The notes under the pieces were generated by a model. That model worked only from the letters and a program-made list of their open reading frames with translations, was not told where the DNA came from and ran no database searches. From positions 1 through 64,000 of the forward strand of contig NZ_BMVK01000021.1 of the NCBI RefSeq assembly GCF_014650675.1: a stretch of 64,000 nt of DNA, read 5' to 3'. This DNA comes from Streptomyces anulatus. Lineage in GTDB: Bacteria > Actinomycetota > Actinomycetes > Streptomycetales > Streptomycetaceae. This document shows positions 55,847-64,000 of the stretch, one piece after another. A program made the translations under genes and the position numbers. Position 1 is the stretch's first letter, and each line of letters begins with the position of its first letter.

Positions 55847-57019
55847 CTACCGGCCGGCGAACTTGTCGCTCATCATCGTGAAGGTGCGCCGGGCGTCGTC
55901 ATCGAGCCGGGGTCCGGCCAGCCAGCCCGAAGTGACCGGGCCGATCGAGGTGTTGGACACCAGCATCGACTTACCGTCCGGCCCGGCGACGAACCAGCCG
56001 CCGCCGGAGGAACCGCCGGTCATCGTGCAGCCGATCCGGTACATGGTCGGGGTGCCCGGGGCGATCGAGAGCCGCCCGGGCCGGTCGACGCACTGGTGCA
56101 TCAGCAGGCCGTCGTACGGCGGGCCGGCCGGGTAGCCCCAGGCGCCCATGCCGCTGATCTGCTGGATCTCCGGAGCGTCGAAGGAGACCGGCAGCGCGTT
56201 GCCCACCGTCTCCTCCAGGGACTTCGTGCCCTTCTCGGGCTTCACGTGCAGGATCGCGTAGTCGTACGGCGCGCCCGCTCCGCCGGTCGGGCCGCCGCCG
56301 GAGATCCATGCGCCGGACGAGGCGGCCCAGTCGGCCCAGTACGTGCCGTAGGGGGCGATCTCCTGCGGCTGCGCGGTCCGCAGCTGCGCCGCGTTCTTGC
56401 CCTGGTCGTTGTACGAGGGCACGAAGACGATGTTGCGGTACCAGCCGCCGCCCGCGCCCGCGTGCACACAGTGTCCGGCGGTCCAGACGAGGTTCGACCG
56501 CCCGGGGTTCTTCGGGTCCTTCACGACCGTGCCCGAGCAGACCATGGATCCCTCGGGAGAGTCGAAGAAGACCTTGCCGACCGGGGCGGCGTGCCGGTGG
56601 TAGGGCAGTTTCTCCGGCTTGGCGGGCACCGGGGCCGGCTCCGGATCGCTGACGTCCTGCCCGGCGGAGAGGTCACCGGCCGCCATCGTCTTGGCGGGTT
56701 CGTCGGCCGAGGCCATCCGGTCCGGCTTCCACAGGCCGTCGATCACCGGGTTGACGAAGTCCTCGGCCTTGCGGAGCCACTTGTCCTTGTCCCAGTTCTT
56801 CCACTCCCCGCCCTTCCACTTCTCCGGGTCCACCCCGTGCTTCTCCAGGGCGTCGCCCAGATCACCGGGAAGACCGGCGGCGGGGTCCTTCTCCGCTGCC
56901 GGGCCGGTGGCGGACGGCTTGGCAGCGGCGGCGTCCTCGTCCGGTCCGCAGGCCGTGGCCGTCAGTGTGAGCGCCGCGACGAGGCCGGTAGCGGCCAGCA
57001 GCGGACGTATCGATCGCAT
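55847..57019 (-). CDS. Trypsin-like serine protease lipoprotein, copy 1
   Basis: A 390-residue lipoprotein. Signal peptide with lipobox LTATAC (Cys about residue 24). A module GEWKNWDKDKWLRKAEDFVNP with IDGLWKPDRM precedes the protease. The V8/trypsin-like fold has His in WTAGHCVH, Asp in YDYAILHV and Ser in MTGGSSGGGW. Cys pairs flank His and Ser. GGGGGA lies eight bases before ATG 57019. It is a close paralogue of the next gene upstream in the same direction. Confidence 0.88.
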   Translation of the reverse strand: MRSIRPLLAATGLVAALTLTATACGPDEDAAAAKPSATGPAAEKDPAAGLPGDLGDALEKHGVDPEKWKGGEWKNWDKDKWLRKAEDFVNPVIDGLWKPDRMASADEPAKTMAAGDLSAGQDVSDPEPAPVPAKPEKLPYHRHAAPVGKVFFDSPEGSMVCSGTVVKDPKNPGRSNLVWTAGHCVHAGAGGGWYRNIVFVPSYNDQGKNAAQLRTAQPQEIAPYGTYWADWAASSGAWISGGGPTGGAGAPYDYAILHVKPEKGTKSLEETVGNALPVSFDAPEIQQISGMGAWGYPAGPPYDGLLMHQCVDRPGRLSIAPGTPTMYRIGCTMTGGSSGGGWFVAGPDGKSMLVSNTSIGPVTSGWLAGPRLDDDARRTFTMMSDKFAGR

Positions 57020-57231
57020 GGAAGAGATCCCCCTGAACACCTGAGTCGTGCGGTTGTGCGCCTACGCGGACGTGCGCTTGTACGCGTGCGCGGTCGTGCA
57101 TTCTGTCATGTGCTTGTCATGCATGACTCCGGGGTACGCCGGGGACCGATCGCGGCCCCCGGCCGGCGACTGCCGTACCGGGGGCCGCGATCGAGATCTC
57201 GTGCGGAGGACCCGTCGTCGAAGGCCGGGAC

Positions 57232-58455
57232 CTACTGGCCCGCGTACTTCTCGCTCACCGCGCGGTAGATGCCCTCGGCCTCCTTGCCGAGCCGGGGTCC
57301 GGCCAGCCAGCCCGCGGTGACCGGGCCGATCGAGGTGTTCGAGACCAGGGCGGGCTTGCCGTCCTGCCCCGCCGCGACCCAGCCGCCGCCGGAGGAACCG
57401 CCGGTCATCGTGCAGCCGACGCGGTACATCGTGGGCTGGTCCTGGAAGACGGAGAGCCGGCCCGGCTTGTCCTTGCACTGGAGCAGCTTCTGACCGTCGT
57501 ACGGCGGCGCGGCCGGGTAGCCCGTGGCCGTCATGCCGGTGATCTCCGGCACGGCGGGAGCGTTGAACTCGACCGGCAGCGCCGAACCGACCGTCTCCTC
57601 CAGCGACTTGCCGCCCGCGCCCTTCTCCGGCGTCACATGCAGCACCGCGAAGTCGTACGGGGCGCCCTGGCCGCCGACAGCTGCGCCCTGGGCGATCCAC
57701 TGCTCGGAGGTCTGGGCCCACTTGCCCCACCACACACCGTAGGGAGCGATCTTCTCCTTGGGTGCGGTCTCCAGCTCGGCCAGCGACAGGCCGTCGTTGT
57801 TGTACGCCGGGACGAAGGCGATGTTGCGGTACCAACCGCCCTTCTTGCCCGCGTGCACGCAGTGCCCGGCGGTCCACACCATGTTGGACTTGCCGGGGTT
57901 CGCCGGGTCCTTCACCACGGTCGCGGAACAGACCATCGAGCCCTGCGGGCCGTCGAAGAGCAGCTTCCCGGACTCGGGGGCGTTGTCGTGGTACGGCGTC
58001 GCGACACCGGCGGCCTGGACCGGGGCCGGCGTCGGGTCCGTCACGCCGTCGTCGCCGGAGATGTCGTTGTCGACCGGGTTCTCCGGGGGCTTGTCGGCCT
58101 CCCGCATCCGGTCCGGGTCCCACAGACCGTCGATGATCGGGTTGACGAAGTCCTTGGCCTCACGCAGCCACTTGTCCTTGTCCCAGTTCTTCCACTCCCC
58201 GTCCCGCCACTTGTCGGGGTCGATACCGTGCTCCTTGAGCCGGTCCTTGAGGTCGTCCGGAATGGCGACCTTGCCGTCGGACGACTGGTCGGCCGAGGCG
58301 CTGGGCGAACCGCCCGCGTTGTCCTCCTCCGGACCGCACGCGGTGGCGGTGAGCGCCAGCACCGCGGCAACGGCGGTCGCGGCGAGCGCGGTGGAGGGCA
58401 TGCGCCGTGCGCGCCTCCCGCGCCGTGCGGTATCGGTCGGGCGAATGGGTCGCAT
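57232..58455 (-). CDS. Trypsin-like serine protease lipoprotein, copy 2
   Basis: A 407-residue paralogue of copy 1. The signal region is longer with an RRGRRARR basic stretch (possibly Tat), then the lipobox LTATAC. The module GEWKNWDKDKWLREAKDFVNP with IDGLWDPDRM is nearly identical to copy 1. The catalytic His (WTAGHCVH), Asp (YDFAVLHV) and Ser (MTGGSSGGGW) are intact. GGGGAT precedes ATG 58455. A gap of 212 bp separates the copies, so each may have its own promoter. Confidence 0.88.
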   Translation of the reverse strand: MRPIRPTDTARRGRRARRMPSTALAATAVAAVLALTATACGPEEDNAGGSPSASADQSSDGKVAIPDDLKDRLKEHGIDPDKWRDGEWKNWDKDKWLREAKDFVNPIIDGLWDPDRMREADKPPENPVDNDISGDDGVTDPTPAPVQAAGVATPYHDNAPESGKLLFDGPQGSMVCSATVVKDPANPGKSNMVWTAGHCVHAGKKGGWYRNIAFVPAYNNDGLSLAELETAPKEKIAPYGVWWGKWAQTSEQWIAQGAAVGGQGAPYDFAVLHVTPEKGAGGKSLEETVGSALPVEFNAPAVPEITGMTATGYPAAPPYDGQKLLQCKDKPGRLSVFQDQPTMYRVGCTMTGGSSGGGWVAAGQDGKPALVSNTSIGPVTAGWLAGPRLGKEAEGIYRAVSEKYAGQ

Positions 58456-58756
58456 CTCGTGATCCCCCTGGGACTTCGTCACTCGGTACTCGTGCTGTAT
58501 TGCGGACACTTCGGGCGCCGGAGCAGGTGCTTCCGCGCCCCTGTGCGGCCCCCACTATGCCGGTGCCGATGGTGACGGTACGCGGCAGGTCCGCGGTTCC
58601 GCCGCCGCGAGGATGTTCCGATTTACCCGTGATCCATCGCGGACGGCGTCGTTGGTACGTACGGGGGACACCAGGACAGCGTTCACGCCCTCGGTGCGTC
58701 CGCGCGAAAACGTACCGACGTGCAACGCAACTGTTACCGCAGGAGGATCAAGAGTC
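58456..58756. other. Divergent intergenic region between protease 2 and the siderophore operon
   Basis: About 300 bp with starts pointing both ways. gtacgtac (near 58656) and acgtacc (near 58711) are the only short repeats. I see no 19-bp DmdR/IdeR-type iron box (TTAGGTTAGGCT-like). Confidence 0.4.
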
Positions 58757-60151
58757 GTGTCCGTGACCGAACCCGCACCGGTGGCGCCACCCTCCGCGCA
58801 CGAGGGCATTCTCCGTCGCCAGACCCTGCGCGAATCGGCGGCCCGCACCTACGCGCGGTCCCTGCCGATCGTCCCGGTGCGCGCCCGCGGGCTGACCATC
58901 GAGGGCGCGGACGGACGCCGTTACCTCGACTGTCTGTCGGGCGCCGGCACGCTGGCGCTCGGGCACAACCACCCCGTCGTGCTCGAAGCCATCCGGAAGG
59001 TCATCGACTCCGGCGCCCCCCTGCACGTGCTGGACCTCGCCACCCCGGTCAAGGACGCGTTCACCACCGAGCTGTTCGCCACCCTGCCGAGGGAGTTGGC
59101 CGACAACGCCCGCATCCAGTTCTGCGGCCCCGCCGGTACGGACGCCGTCGAGGCCGCGTTCAAACTGGTCCGCGCCGCGACCGGGCGCACCGGCCTGCTG
59201 ACCTTCACCGGCGCCTACCACGGCATGACCGCCGGGGCCCTGGAGGCGTCCGGCGGCGCCACCGACGTACGAGTGACCCGGCTGCCCTTCCCGCAGGACT
59301 ACCGCTGCCCGTACGGCACCGGCGGCGAGCGCGGCGCCGCGCTCGCCGCCCGCTGGACCGAACACCTGCTGGACGACCGCAAGGGCGGCGTTCCGGCCCC
59401 CGCCGGAATGATCGTGGAGCCGGTCCAGGGCGAGGGCGGCGTCAACCCCGCCCCCGACTCCTGGCTGCGCCGCATGCGCCGGATCACCGAGGACCGCTCC
59501 ATCCCCCTCATCGCCGACGAGGTGCAGACCGGGGTCGGCAGGACCGGCGCCTTCTGGGCCGTCGAGCACAGCGGCATCGTCCCCGACGTCATGGTCCTCT
59601 CCAAGGCGATCGGCGGCTCCCTGCCCCTCGCCGTGATCGTCTACCGCGCTGAACTGGATCTTTGGCAGCCGGGCGCCCACGCGGGTACGTTTCGTGGCAA
59701 CCAGCTCGCCATGGCGGCGGGCGCGGCCACGCTCGCGTACGTCAGGGAGAACCGACTGGCGGACCGCGCGGCGGTCCTGGGGGCCCGGCTGCTCGCCCGT
59801 CTGACGGAGCTGCGGGCACTCCACCCGGGAATCGGTGACGTACGGGGGCGTGGACTGATGATCGGCATGGAGCTGGTGGATCCCGAGCGCGCACCCCTGC
59901 CCGCCGAAGCCGGCGACGACCACCCCGCCCCGCCGCCCGACCCGGCCCTCGCCCTCGCCGTCCAGCAGGAATGTCTGCGGCGCGGCCTCATCGTCGAACT
60001 GGGCGGCCGCCACGACGCCGTGGTCCGCCTCCTGCCGCCCCTCACCATCACCGACGAGCAGGCGAGTGCCGTCGTCGACCGTCTCGCCGACGCGCTGGCA
60101 GCCGCGACACGCTCCCCGCACCGTCGGACCACCACCGGGCCGACCACCTGA
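58757..60151 (+). CDS. PLP-dependent aminotransferase, diaminobutyrate-2-oxoglutarate type
   Basis: A 464-residue class III aminotransferase. GPAGTDAVEAAFKLVRAATGR, the PLP-binding Asp254 in LIADEVQTGVGRTG and Schiff-base Lys283 in LSKAIGGSLPLAV are in place. The closest families I recognise are EctB/Dat/RhbA, which make L-2,4-diaminobutyrate from aspartate semialdehyde. AGGAGGAT lies ten bases before GTG 58757. It opens the NIS operon; in rhizobactin-type pathways RhbA has this place. Some of the last 25 residues are low complexity. Confidence 0.88.
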   Translation: MSVTEPAPVAPPSAHEGILRRQTLRESAARTYARSLPIVPVRARGLTIEGADGRRYLDCLSGAGTLALGHNHPVVLEAIRKVIDSGAPLHVLDLATPVKDAFTTELFATLPRELADNARIQFCGPAGTDAVEAAFKLVRAATGRTGLLTFTGAYHGMTAGALEASGGATDVRVTRLPFPQDYRCPYGTGGERGAALAARWTEHLLDDRKGGVPAPAGMIVEPVQGEGGVNPAPDSWLRRMRRITEDRSIPLIADEVQTGVGRTGAFWAVEHSGIVPDVMVLSKAIGGSLPLAVIVYRAELDLWQPGAHAGTFRGNQLAMAAGAATLAYVRENRLADRAAVLGARLLARLTELRALHPGIGDVRGRGLMIGMELVDPERAPLPAEAGDDHPAPPPDPALALAVQQECLRRGLIVELGGRHDAVVRLLPPLTITDEQASAVVDRLADALAAATRSPHRRTTTGPTT

Positions 60152-60179
60152 ACCCGGAATCCCCACAAGGAAGAACGCC

Positions 60180-62090
60180 GTGAACCCCACCCCCGCGTCC
60201 GAGGCCGACGGCCACGGCACCCCCCAGCACCGAGGGCAGGACGGACCGGCCGCCCCCGGCACGGTCGAGGCGACGACCGTGCCCCGCCAGAAATCCGTGC
60301 ACCACGAAGAAGCGAACCCCCCTTCGTACGGGCCGGGTTCAGGGCACGAAGCGGCGACGGACCAGGACCGGAGGCCCGACGCCCTCGACGACCCCGACCC
60401 GCTGCGGGCCGCCGACGCGGCGGGCACGGAGAGCCTCCTGCGGTGCTGGACCCGGGAGACCGACCTGCCCCGCCCCGACGGCGACACCCTGCGCATCGCC
60501 TTCCCCGCCAGCGGCACCGCCCTGCTCGTCCCCGTGCGCTACTGGTCCGCCACCGGGACCCACCGCTTCGGCGCCCCTGCCCTGGAGAACGCCCCCGCCG
60601 GCGCCCCGCCCGCCGACGCCGCCACCGTCGCCGTCCTCATCGGCCGCGAGGGCGGCGAGAGCGGCGCGGGCGATCTGGTCGCCCGGGTCGCCGACTCCGT
60701 ACGCCACACCGCCGGCTTCATCGACCAGCGGCGGCGCAGCCCGGCGGACCCCGCGGAGGCCGACCTCTTCCTCACCGCCGAACAGTCCCTGCTGCTCGGC
60801 CACCCCCTCCACCCCACGCCCAAGAGCCGCGAAGGCCTCTCCGAGTCGGAGTCCCGCCGCTACTCCCCGGAGCTCCACGGGTCCTTCCCGCTCCACTGGT
60901 TCGCCGTCGACCGGTCGCTGATCGCCACCGACTCCGCCTGGACCGAGGGCGGTCCGGCCACCGCCGACGAGCTGCTCGCCCCGCACGCCGAAGGGCTGAA
61001 GCCGCCCCCCGGCACCGTCGCCGTGCCCGTGCACCCCTGGCAGGCCGCCGATCTGCTCCACCGCCCCCAGGTCCGTGCCCTCGCCGAGACCGGGCTGCTC
61101 CACGACCTCGGCCCCCACGGCGAGCACTGGCACCCCACCTCCTCCATCCGCACCGTGCACCGGCCCGGGGCGCGGGTGATGCTCAAGCTCTCCCTCGGCG
61201 TACGCATCACCAACTCCCGCCGGGAGAACCTCCGCAAGGAGCTGCACCGGGGCGTCGAGGTCCACCGCCTCCTGTCGACCGGGCTCGCCGAGCGCTGGCA
61301 GCGGGAACACCCCGGCTTCGACATCGTCCGGGACCCCGCCTGGCTCGCCGTCGACGACCCCGAGGGCGCACCCGTCACGGGGCTCGACGTGATGCTCCGC
61401 CACAACCCCTTCGGCCCGGGCGACGACGCCGCCTGCATCGCCGGACTCACCGCGCAGCGCCCCCGGCCCGGCCGGCCCGGCATGCGCTCCCGGCTCGCCG
61501 AGGTCGTCTCCGCCCTCGCCGCCCGCACCGGCCGCGCCGCCACCGACGTGTCCGCCGAATGGTTCCGCCGCTATCTGCACCACGTCGTACGCCCCGTCCT
61601 CTGGCTCGACGCCCACGGCGGAGTCGCCCTCGAAGCCCACCAGCAGAACACCCTCGTCCTCCTCGACCCGGACGGCTGGCCCGTAGGCGGCCGCTACCGG
61701 GACAACCAGGGCTACTACTTCCGCGACTCCCGCCGCGACGAGCTGGAACAGCGGCTCCCCGGCATCGGCGCCGTCAGCGACACCTTCGTCTCCGACCCGG
61801 TCACCGACGAGCGGTTCGCGTACTACCTCGGCATCAACAACGTCCTTGGCCTGATCGGGGCGTTCGGCGCCCAGCGCCTGGCCGACGAGCAGCAACTCCT
61901 CACCGTTCTGCGCCGATTCCTCACCGAGACCGCGGAACTGGGCTCGCCCCTGCCCGCGTATCTCCTGGCCCACCGCCAACTGCGCTGCAAGGCCAACCTG
62001 CTGACCCGGCTCCACGGCCTCGACGAACTGGTCGGGCCGGTCGACACCCAGTCCGTGTACGTCACCATCGCCAATCCGCTGCACAGCTGA
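60180..62090 (+). CDS. IucA/IucC family NIS siderophore synthetase, first copy
   Basis: A 636-residue NIS synthetase that joins a carboxylate such as citrate to an amine or alcohol with ATP. ATP-binding motifs: GHPLHPTPKSREGLS, PVHPWQAADLL, TSSIRTVHRPGARVMLKLSLGVRITNSRREN and the catalytic-core EAHQQNTLV. The C-terminal FhuF-like part is present (YRDNQGYYF...). An acidic N-terminal extension of about 80 residues is not part of the fold. GTG 60180 has AAGGAAG six bases upstream. Carboxylate type (A or C) needs a phylogeny. Confidence 0.9.
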   Translation: MNPTPASEADGHGTPQHRGQDGPAAPGTVEATTVPRQKSVHHEEANPPSYGPGSGHEAATDQDRRPDALDDPDPLRAADAAGTESLLRCWTRETDLPRPDGDTLRIAFPASGTALLVPVRYWSATGTHRFGAPALENAPAGAPPADAATVAVLIGREGGESGAGDLVARVADSVRHTAGFIDQRRRSPADPAEADLFLTAEQSLLLGHPLHPTPKSREGLSESESRRYSPELHGSFPLHWFAVDRSLIATDSAWTEGGPATADELLAPHAEGLKPPPGTVAVPVHPWQAADLLHRPQVRALAETGLLHDLGPHGEHWHPTSSIRTVHRPGARVMLKLSLGVRITNSRRENLRKELHRGVEVHRLLSTGLAERWQREHPGFDIVRDPAWLAVDDPEGAPVTGLDVMLRHNPFGPGDDAACIAGLTAQRPRPGRPGMRSRLAEVVSALAARTGRAATDVSAEWFRRYLHHVVRPVLWLDAHGGVALEAHQQNTLVLLDPDGWPVGGRYRDNQGYYFRDSRRDELEQRLPGIGAVSDTFVSDPVTDERFAYYLGINNVLGLIGAFGAQRLADEQQLLTVLRRFLTETAELGSPLPAYLLAHRQLRCKANLLTRLHGLDELVGPVDTQSVYVTIANPLHS

Positions 62091-62171
62091 GCACCTGACC
62101 GGCAGACTCCGACCGCACCCGCTCCGGAGACGCCCACCGACCGCACCCGGTCCAGAGAGGAGAGCGCCACC

Positions 62172-62933
62172 GTGCCTCCCGCCGAACCCTCAGCGGAACC
62201 CGACGCCGTACCGGCCGACCACGGCACCGCCGACCGGTCCGGCAGCAGCGCGGACGGGAGCACCGGCGTCGAGGACACCCTCGACCTGGAGCTCACCGAG
62301 GAGCTCCTCGCCCTGATTGCCGAGGGCCGAAGCGCCGGGGCAGCCCGGGCCGGGGCCCCCGGCGAGCTGCTGGGCGACCCGGGGGCCTGGCCGCCCTCGG
62401 CCACGGCGGCGGGAGAGTTCGCCCTTCTCCCCGTTTGGCCCGAGCGCGATCTCGCCGTCGTCAGCCGCTGGATGAACGACCCTGCCGTGGCGGCCTTCTG
62501 GGAGCTCGCCGGACCCGAGTCCGTCACCGCCGACCACCTCAGGCCCCAGCTCGAAGGGGACGGCCGCAGCATTCCGTGCCTGGGCGTGCTCGACGGCACG
62601 CCCATGAGCTACTGGGAGATCTACCGCGCCGATCTCGACCCCCTGGCCCGCCACTACCCCGCCCGCCCCCACGACACCGGCGTCCATCTCCTCATCGGGG
62701 GCGTGAACAACCGGGGCCGGGGCGTGGGCACCACCCTGCTCCGCGCCGTCGCCGACCTCGTCCTGGACAACCTTCCGAGGTGCGGACGGGTCGTAGCCGA
62801 GCCGGACCTGCGCAACACCCCATCCGTATCCGCTTTCCTCAGCGCCGGTTTCCGCTTCTCCGCCGAAGTGGATCTCCCCGACAAACGCGCCGCGCTGATG
62901 ATCCGCGACCGAACGTACCGAGCCCAGCTGTGA
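62172..62933 (+). CDS. Siderophore-type N-acyltransferase (GNAT, IucB/RhbD-like)
   Basis: A 253-residue protein. The first 85 residues are acidic and disordered. The GNAT core follows (LPVWPERDLAVVSRWMNDPAVAAFWELAGP, GTPMSYWEIYRADLD, LLIGGVNNRGRGVGTTLLRAV, VVAEPDLRNTPSVSAFLSAGFRF). SYWEIYRA is typical for hydroxylysine or hydroxydiamine acylases of siderophore routes. AGAGGAGA precedes the GTG. Its substrate would need a hydroxylase, not seen in the window. Confidence 0.87.
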   Translation: MPPAEPSAEPDAVPADHGTADRSGSSADGSTGVEDTLDLELTEELLALIAEGRSAGAARAGAPGELLGDPGAWPPSATAAGEFALLPVWPERDLAVVSRWMNDPAVAAFWELAGPESVTADHLRPQLEGDGRSIPCLGVLDGTPMSYWEIYRADLDPLARHYPARPHDTGVHLLIGGVNNRGRGVGTTLLRAVADLVLDNLPRCGRVVAEPDLRNTPSVSAFLSAGFRFSAEVDLPDKRAALMIRDRTYRAQL

Positions 62934-62961
62934 CTTACTCGCCGCACTTTCCACACCGCTC

Positions 62962-62976
62962 GAACCTCATAGGTTC
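62962..62976 (+). other. Short hairpin between acyltransferase and second synthetase
   Basis: gaacct (62962-62967), loop cat, aggttc (62971-62976), 17 bases before the next start. It is small; its role is unknown. Confidence 0.35.
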
Positions 62977-62993
62977 CATCCGGAGGAGTCCCC

Positions 62994-64000
62994 GTGCCGA
63001 TATATCCCGCGAGCCGTGAATCAGCCGAGTCCCCGCAGCTGTTCAGCCCTCCGGAGCTGAACCGACAGATCTGGGACCGGGCCGCCGTACGGCTCCTCGC
63101 CAAGATGCTCGGCGAGTTCGCCTACGAGAAGATCATCGAGCCCGTCCCGGAGCCCGGGACCGGCGGACGCCACCGGCTGACCCTCGACGACGGGGGAGCG
63201 CTCGCCTTCACGGCCCGGCGCGGCGTGTACGGCAGCTGGCGCGTCGACCCCGACTCGATCGAGGTCACGGCGGGGCCCCCGGCCGCTCACGCCAACGGCT
63301 CATCCGCCGCCGCGAGCGCCGAGCCGCAGCCCAACGGCCCGGCCAGCGGCTCCCGGCCGTTCCGCGACCCGCTGACCTTCCTCACCCGGGCCCGGAGCCT
63401 CCTCGGGCTCGACGGCACGACGCTGGGCCACCTCATCCGCGAGCTGACCCGGACCCTGTCCGCCGACGCCCGGCTCGACCACACCGCGCTCACCGCCGAG
63501 CAGCTCGCCGCGCTCGACTACGCGGAGCTGGAGGGCCATCAGACCGGCCACCCCTGGCTGGTGGCGAGCAAGGGACGGCTCGGCTTCTCCGCCGCCGACG
63601 CCGCCCGCTTCACCCCCGAGACCCGCAGCCCGCTCCGGCTGCCGTGGATCGCGGTCAGCACCCGCATCGCGCAGTACCGGGGCGTGGGCCGCGTCGGCAC
63701 CCCCGAGCAGCTGTACGCCGGCGAGCTCGACGCGGACGTCCGGGACGCCTTCGCCGAGGTGCTGCGCGCCCGGGGGCACGACCCGCGGGACTACCTCTAC
63801 CTCCCCGTGCACCCCTGGCAGTGGGACGAGTGGATCGTGCCGCTCTTCGCGCCGGCCATCGCCGACGGCGACATCGTGGCCCTGCACACCGACGGCGACG
63901 CCCGCCTCCCGCAGCAGTCCATCCGTACGTTCGCGAACGTGGAGCGCCCCGAGCGGCACACCGTGAAGCTCCCGCTCTCCATCCTCAACACCCTGGTCTG
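62994..64000 (+). CDS. IucA/IucC family NIS siderophore synthetase, second copy (3' truncated by window)
   Basis: The visible 335 codons begin GTG CCG ATA TAT (MPIYPASRESAESPQLFSPP) with ggaggag five bases upstream. The N-terminal NIS synthetase fold is present: LEGHQTGHPWLVASKGRLGFS, LPVHPWQWDEWI, and QQSIRTFANVERPERHTVKLPLSI, the conserved ATP site. The frame stays open to the last base, so the rest lies outside. GxxxxHPxxKxRxGF and SxRT motifs mark it as a true synthetase. It differs clearly from the first copy, so the two probably perform successive condensations. Confidence 0.92.
   Translation, partial: MPIYPASRESAESPQLFSPPELNRQIWDRAAVRLLAKMLGEFAYEKIIEPVPEPGTGGRHRLTLDDGGALAFTARRGVYGSWRVDPDSIEVTAGPPAAHANGSSAAASAEPQPNGPASGSRPFRDPLTFLTRARSLLGLDGTTLGHLIRELTRTLSADARLDHTALTAEQLAALDYAELEGHQTGHPWLVASKGRLGFSAADAARFTPETRSPLRLPWIAVSTRIAQYRGVGRVGTPEQLYAGELDADVRDAFAEVLRARGHDPRDYLYLPVHPWQWDEWIVPLFAPAIADGDIVALHTDGDARLPQQSIRTFANVERPERHTVKLPLSILNTLV

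Noticed and set aside
58456..58756. Iron-dependent repressor box upstream of the siderophore operon
   Set aside because: No sequence near the 19-bp TTAGGTTAGGCTAACCTAA-type consensus was found in this region; only short acgtac repeats occur.

Overview
The window looks like a chromosomal core segment of a Streptomyces or close relative. GC is very high, nearly all codons end in G or C, GTG starts are common, and gene order matches what I recall of the S. coelicolor chromosome from the osaCAB locus through recA to a siderophore-type cluster (orthologies recalled, not searched). No prophage, IS element, integrase or CRISPR array was seen.

Layout. 1-380: 3' end of a 5S rRNA with its terminator, then tRNA-Thr(GGT). 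380-9792: osmotic-stress signalling (osaC divergent from osaA-osaB), with a giant poly-HAMP hybrid kinase. 9933-17303: FtsK translocase, RodZ-like protein, then the tightly packed rimO-pgsA-cinA run and clgR. 17525-20421: dps-csbD stress pair, a small membrane protein, an SDR and a Nei-type DNA glycosylase. 20680-27518: Lhr helicase, AraC regulator and an azlCD exporter. 27570-31188: alpha/alpha-toroid-like protein, DUF3046, AI-2E-family membrane protein and an SDR. 31286-33307: SOS box, recA and recX. 33404-37193: hypothetical protein, a sulfur operon (Cys-rich leader peptide, cysteine dioxygenase, rhodanese) and a FAD monooxygenase. 37370-44513: glutamate ABC importer gluABCD, divergent GluR-GluK two-component system, and an orphan TAXI-type binding protein. 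44658-50164: miaB, LigB-like protein, antitoxin-like protein, miaA, membrane protein and dapF. 50336-55750: RelA/SpoT homologue, M1-like metallopeptidase and hflX. 55847-58455: tandem pair of lipoprotein serine proteases. 58757-64000: NRPS-independent siderophore (NIS) operon (aminotransferase, IucA/IucC synthetase, acyltransferase, second synthetase cut by the window end).

How the genes work together. The osa genes link osmotic sensing to the SigB-type partner-switching network. clgR, dps and csbD add proteolysis and stress protection. recA-recX, Lhr and Nei serve DNA repair. GluR-GluK sits head to head with the transporter it is believed to control, with a perfect inverted repeat just upstream of gluA. 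The leader peptide with three Cys codons ahead of cysteine dioxygenase suggests cysteine-responsive attenuation. The final operon resembles rhizobactin/schizokinen-type pathways but, within the window, lacks the decarboxylase and N-hydroxylase such a pathway needs.

The least explained items are the NIS cluster, the Cys leader, nested hairpins before osaA, and the paired lipoproteases with a shared Trp/Lys/Asp-rich module.
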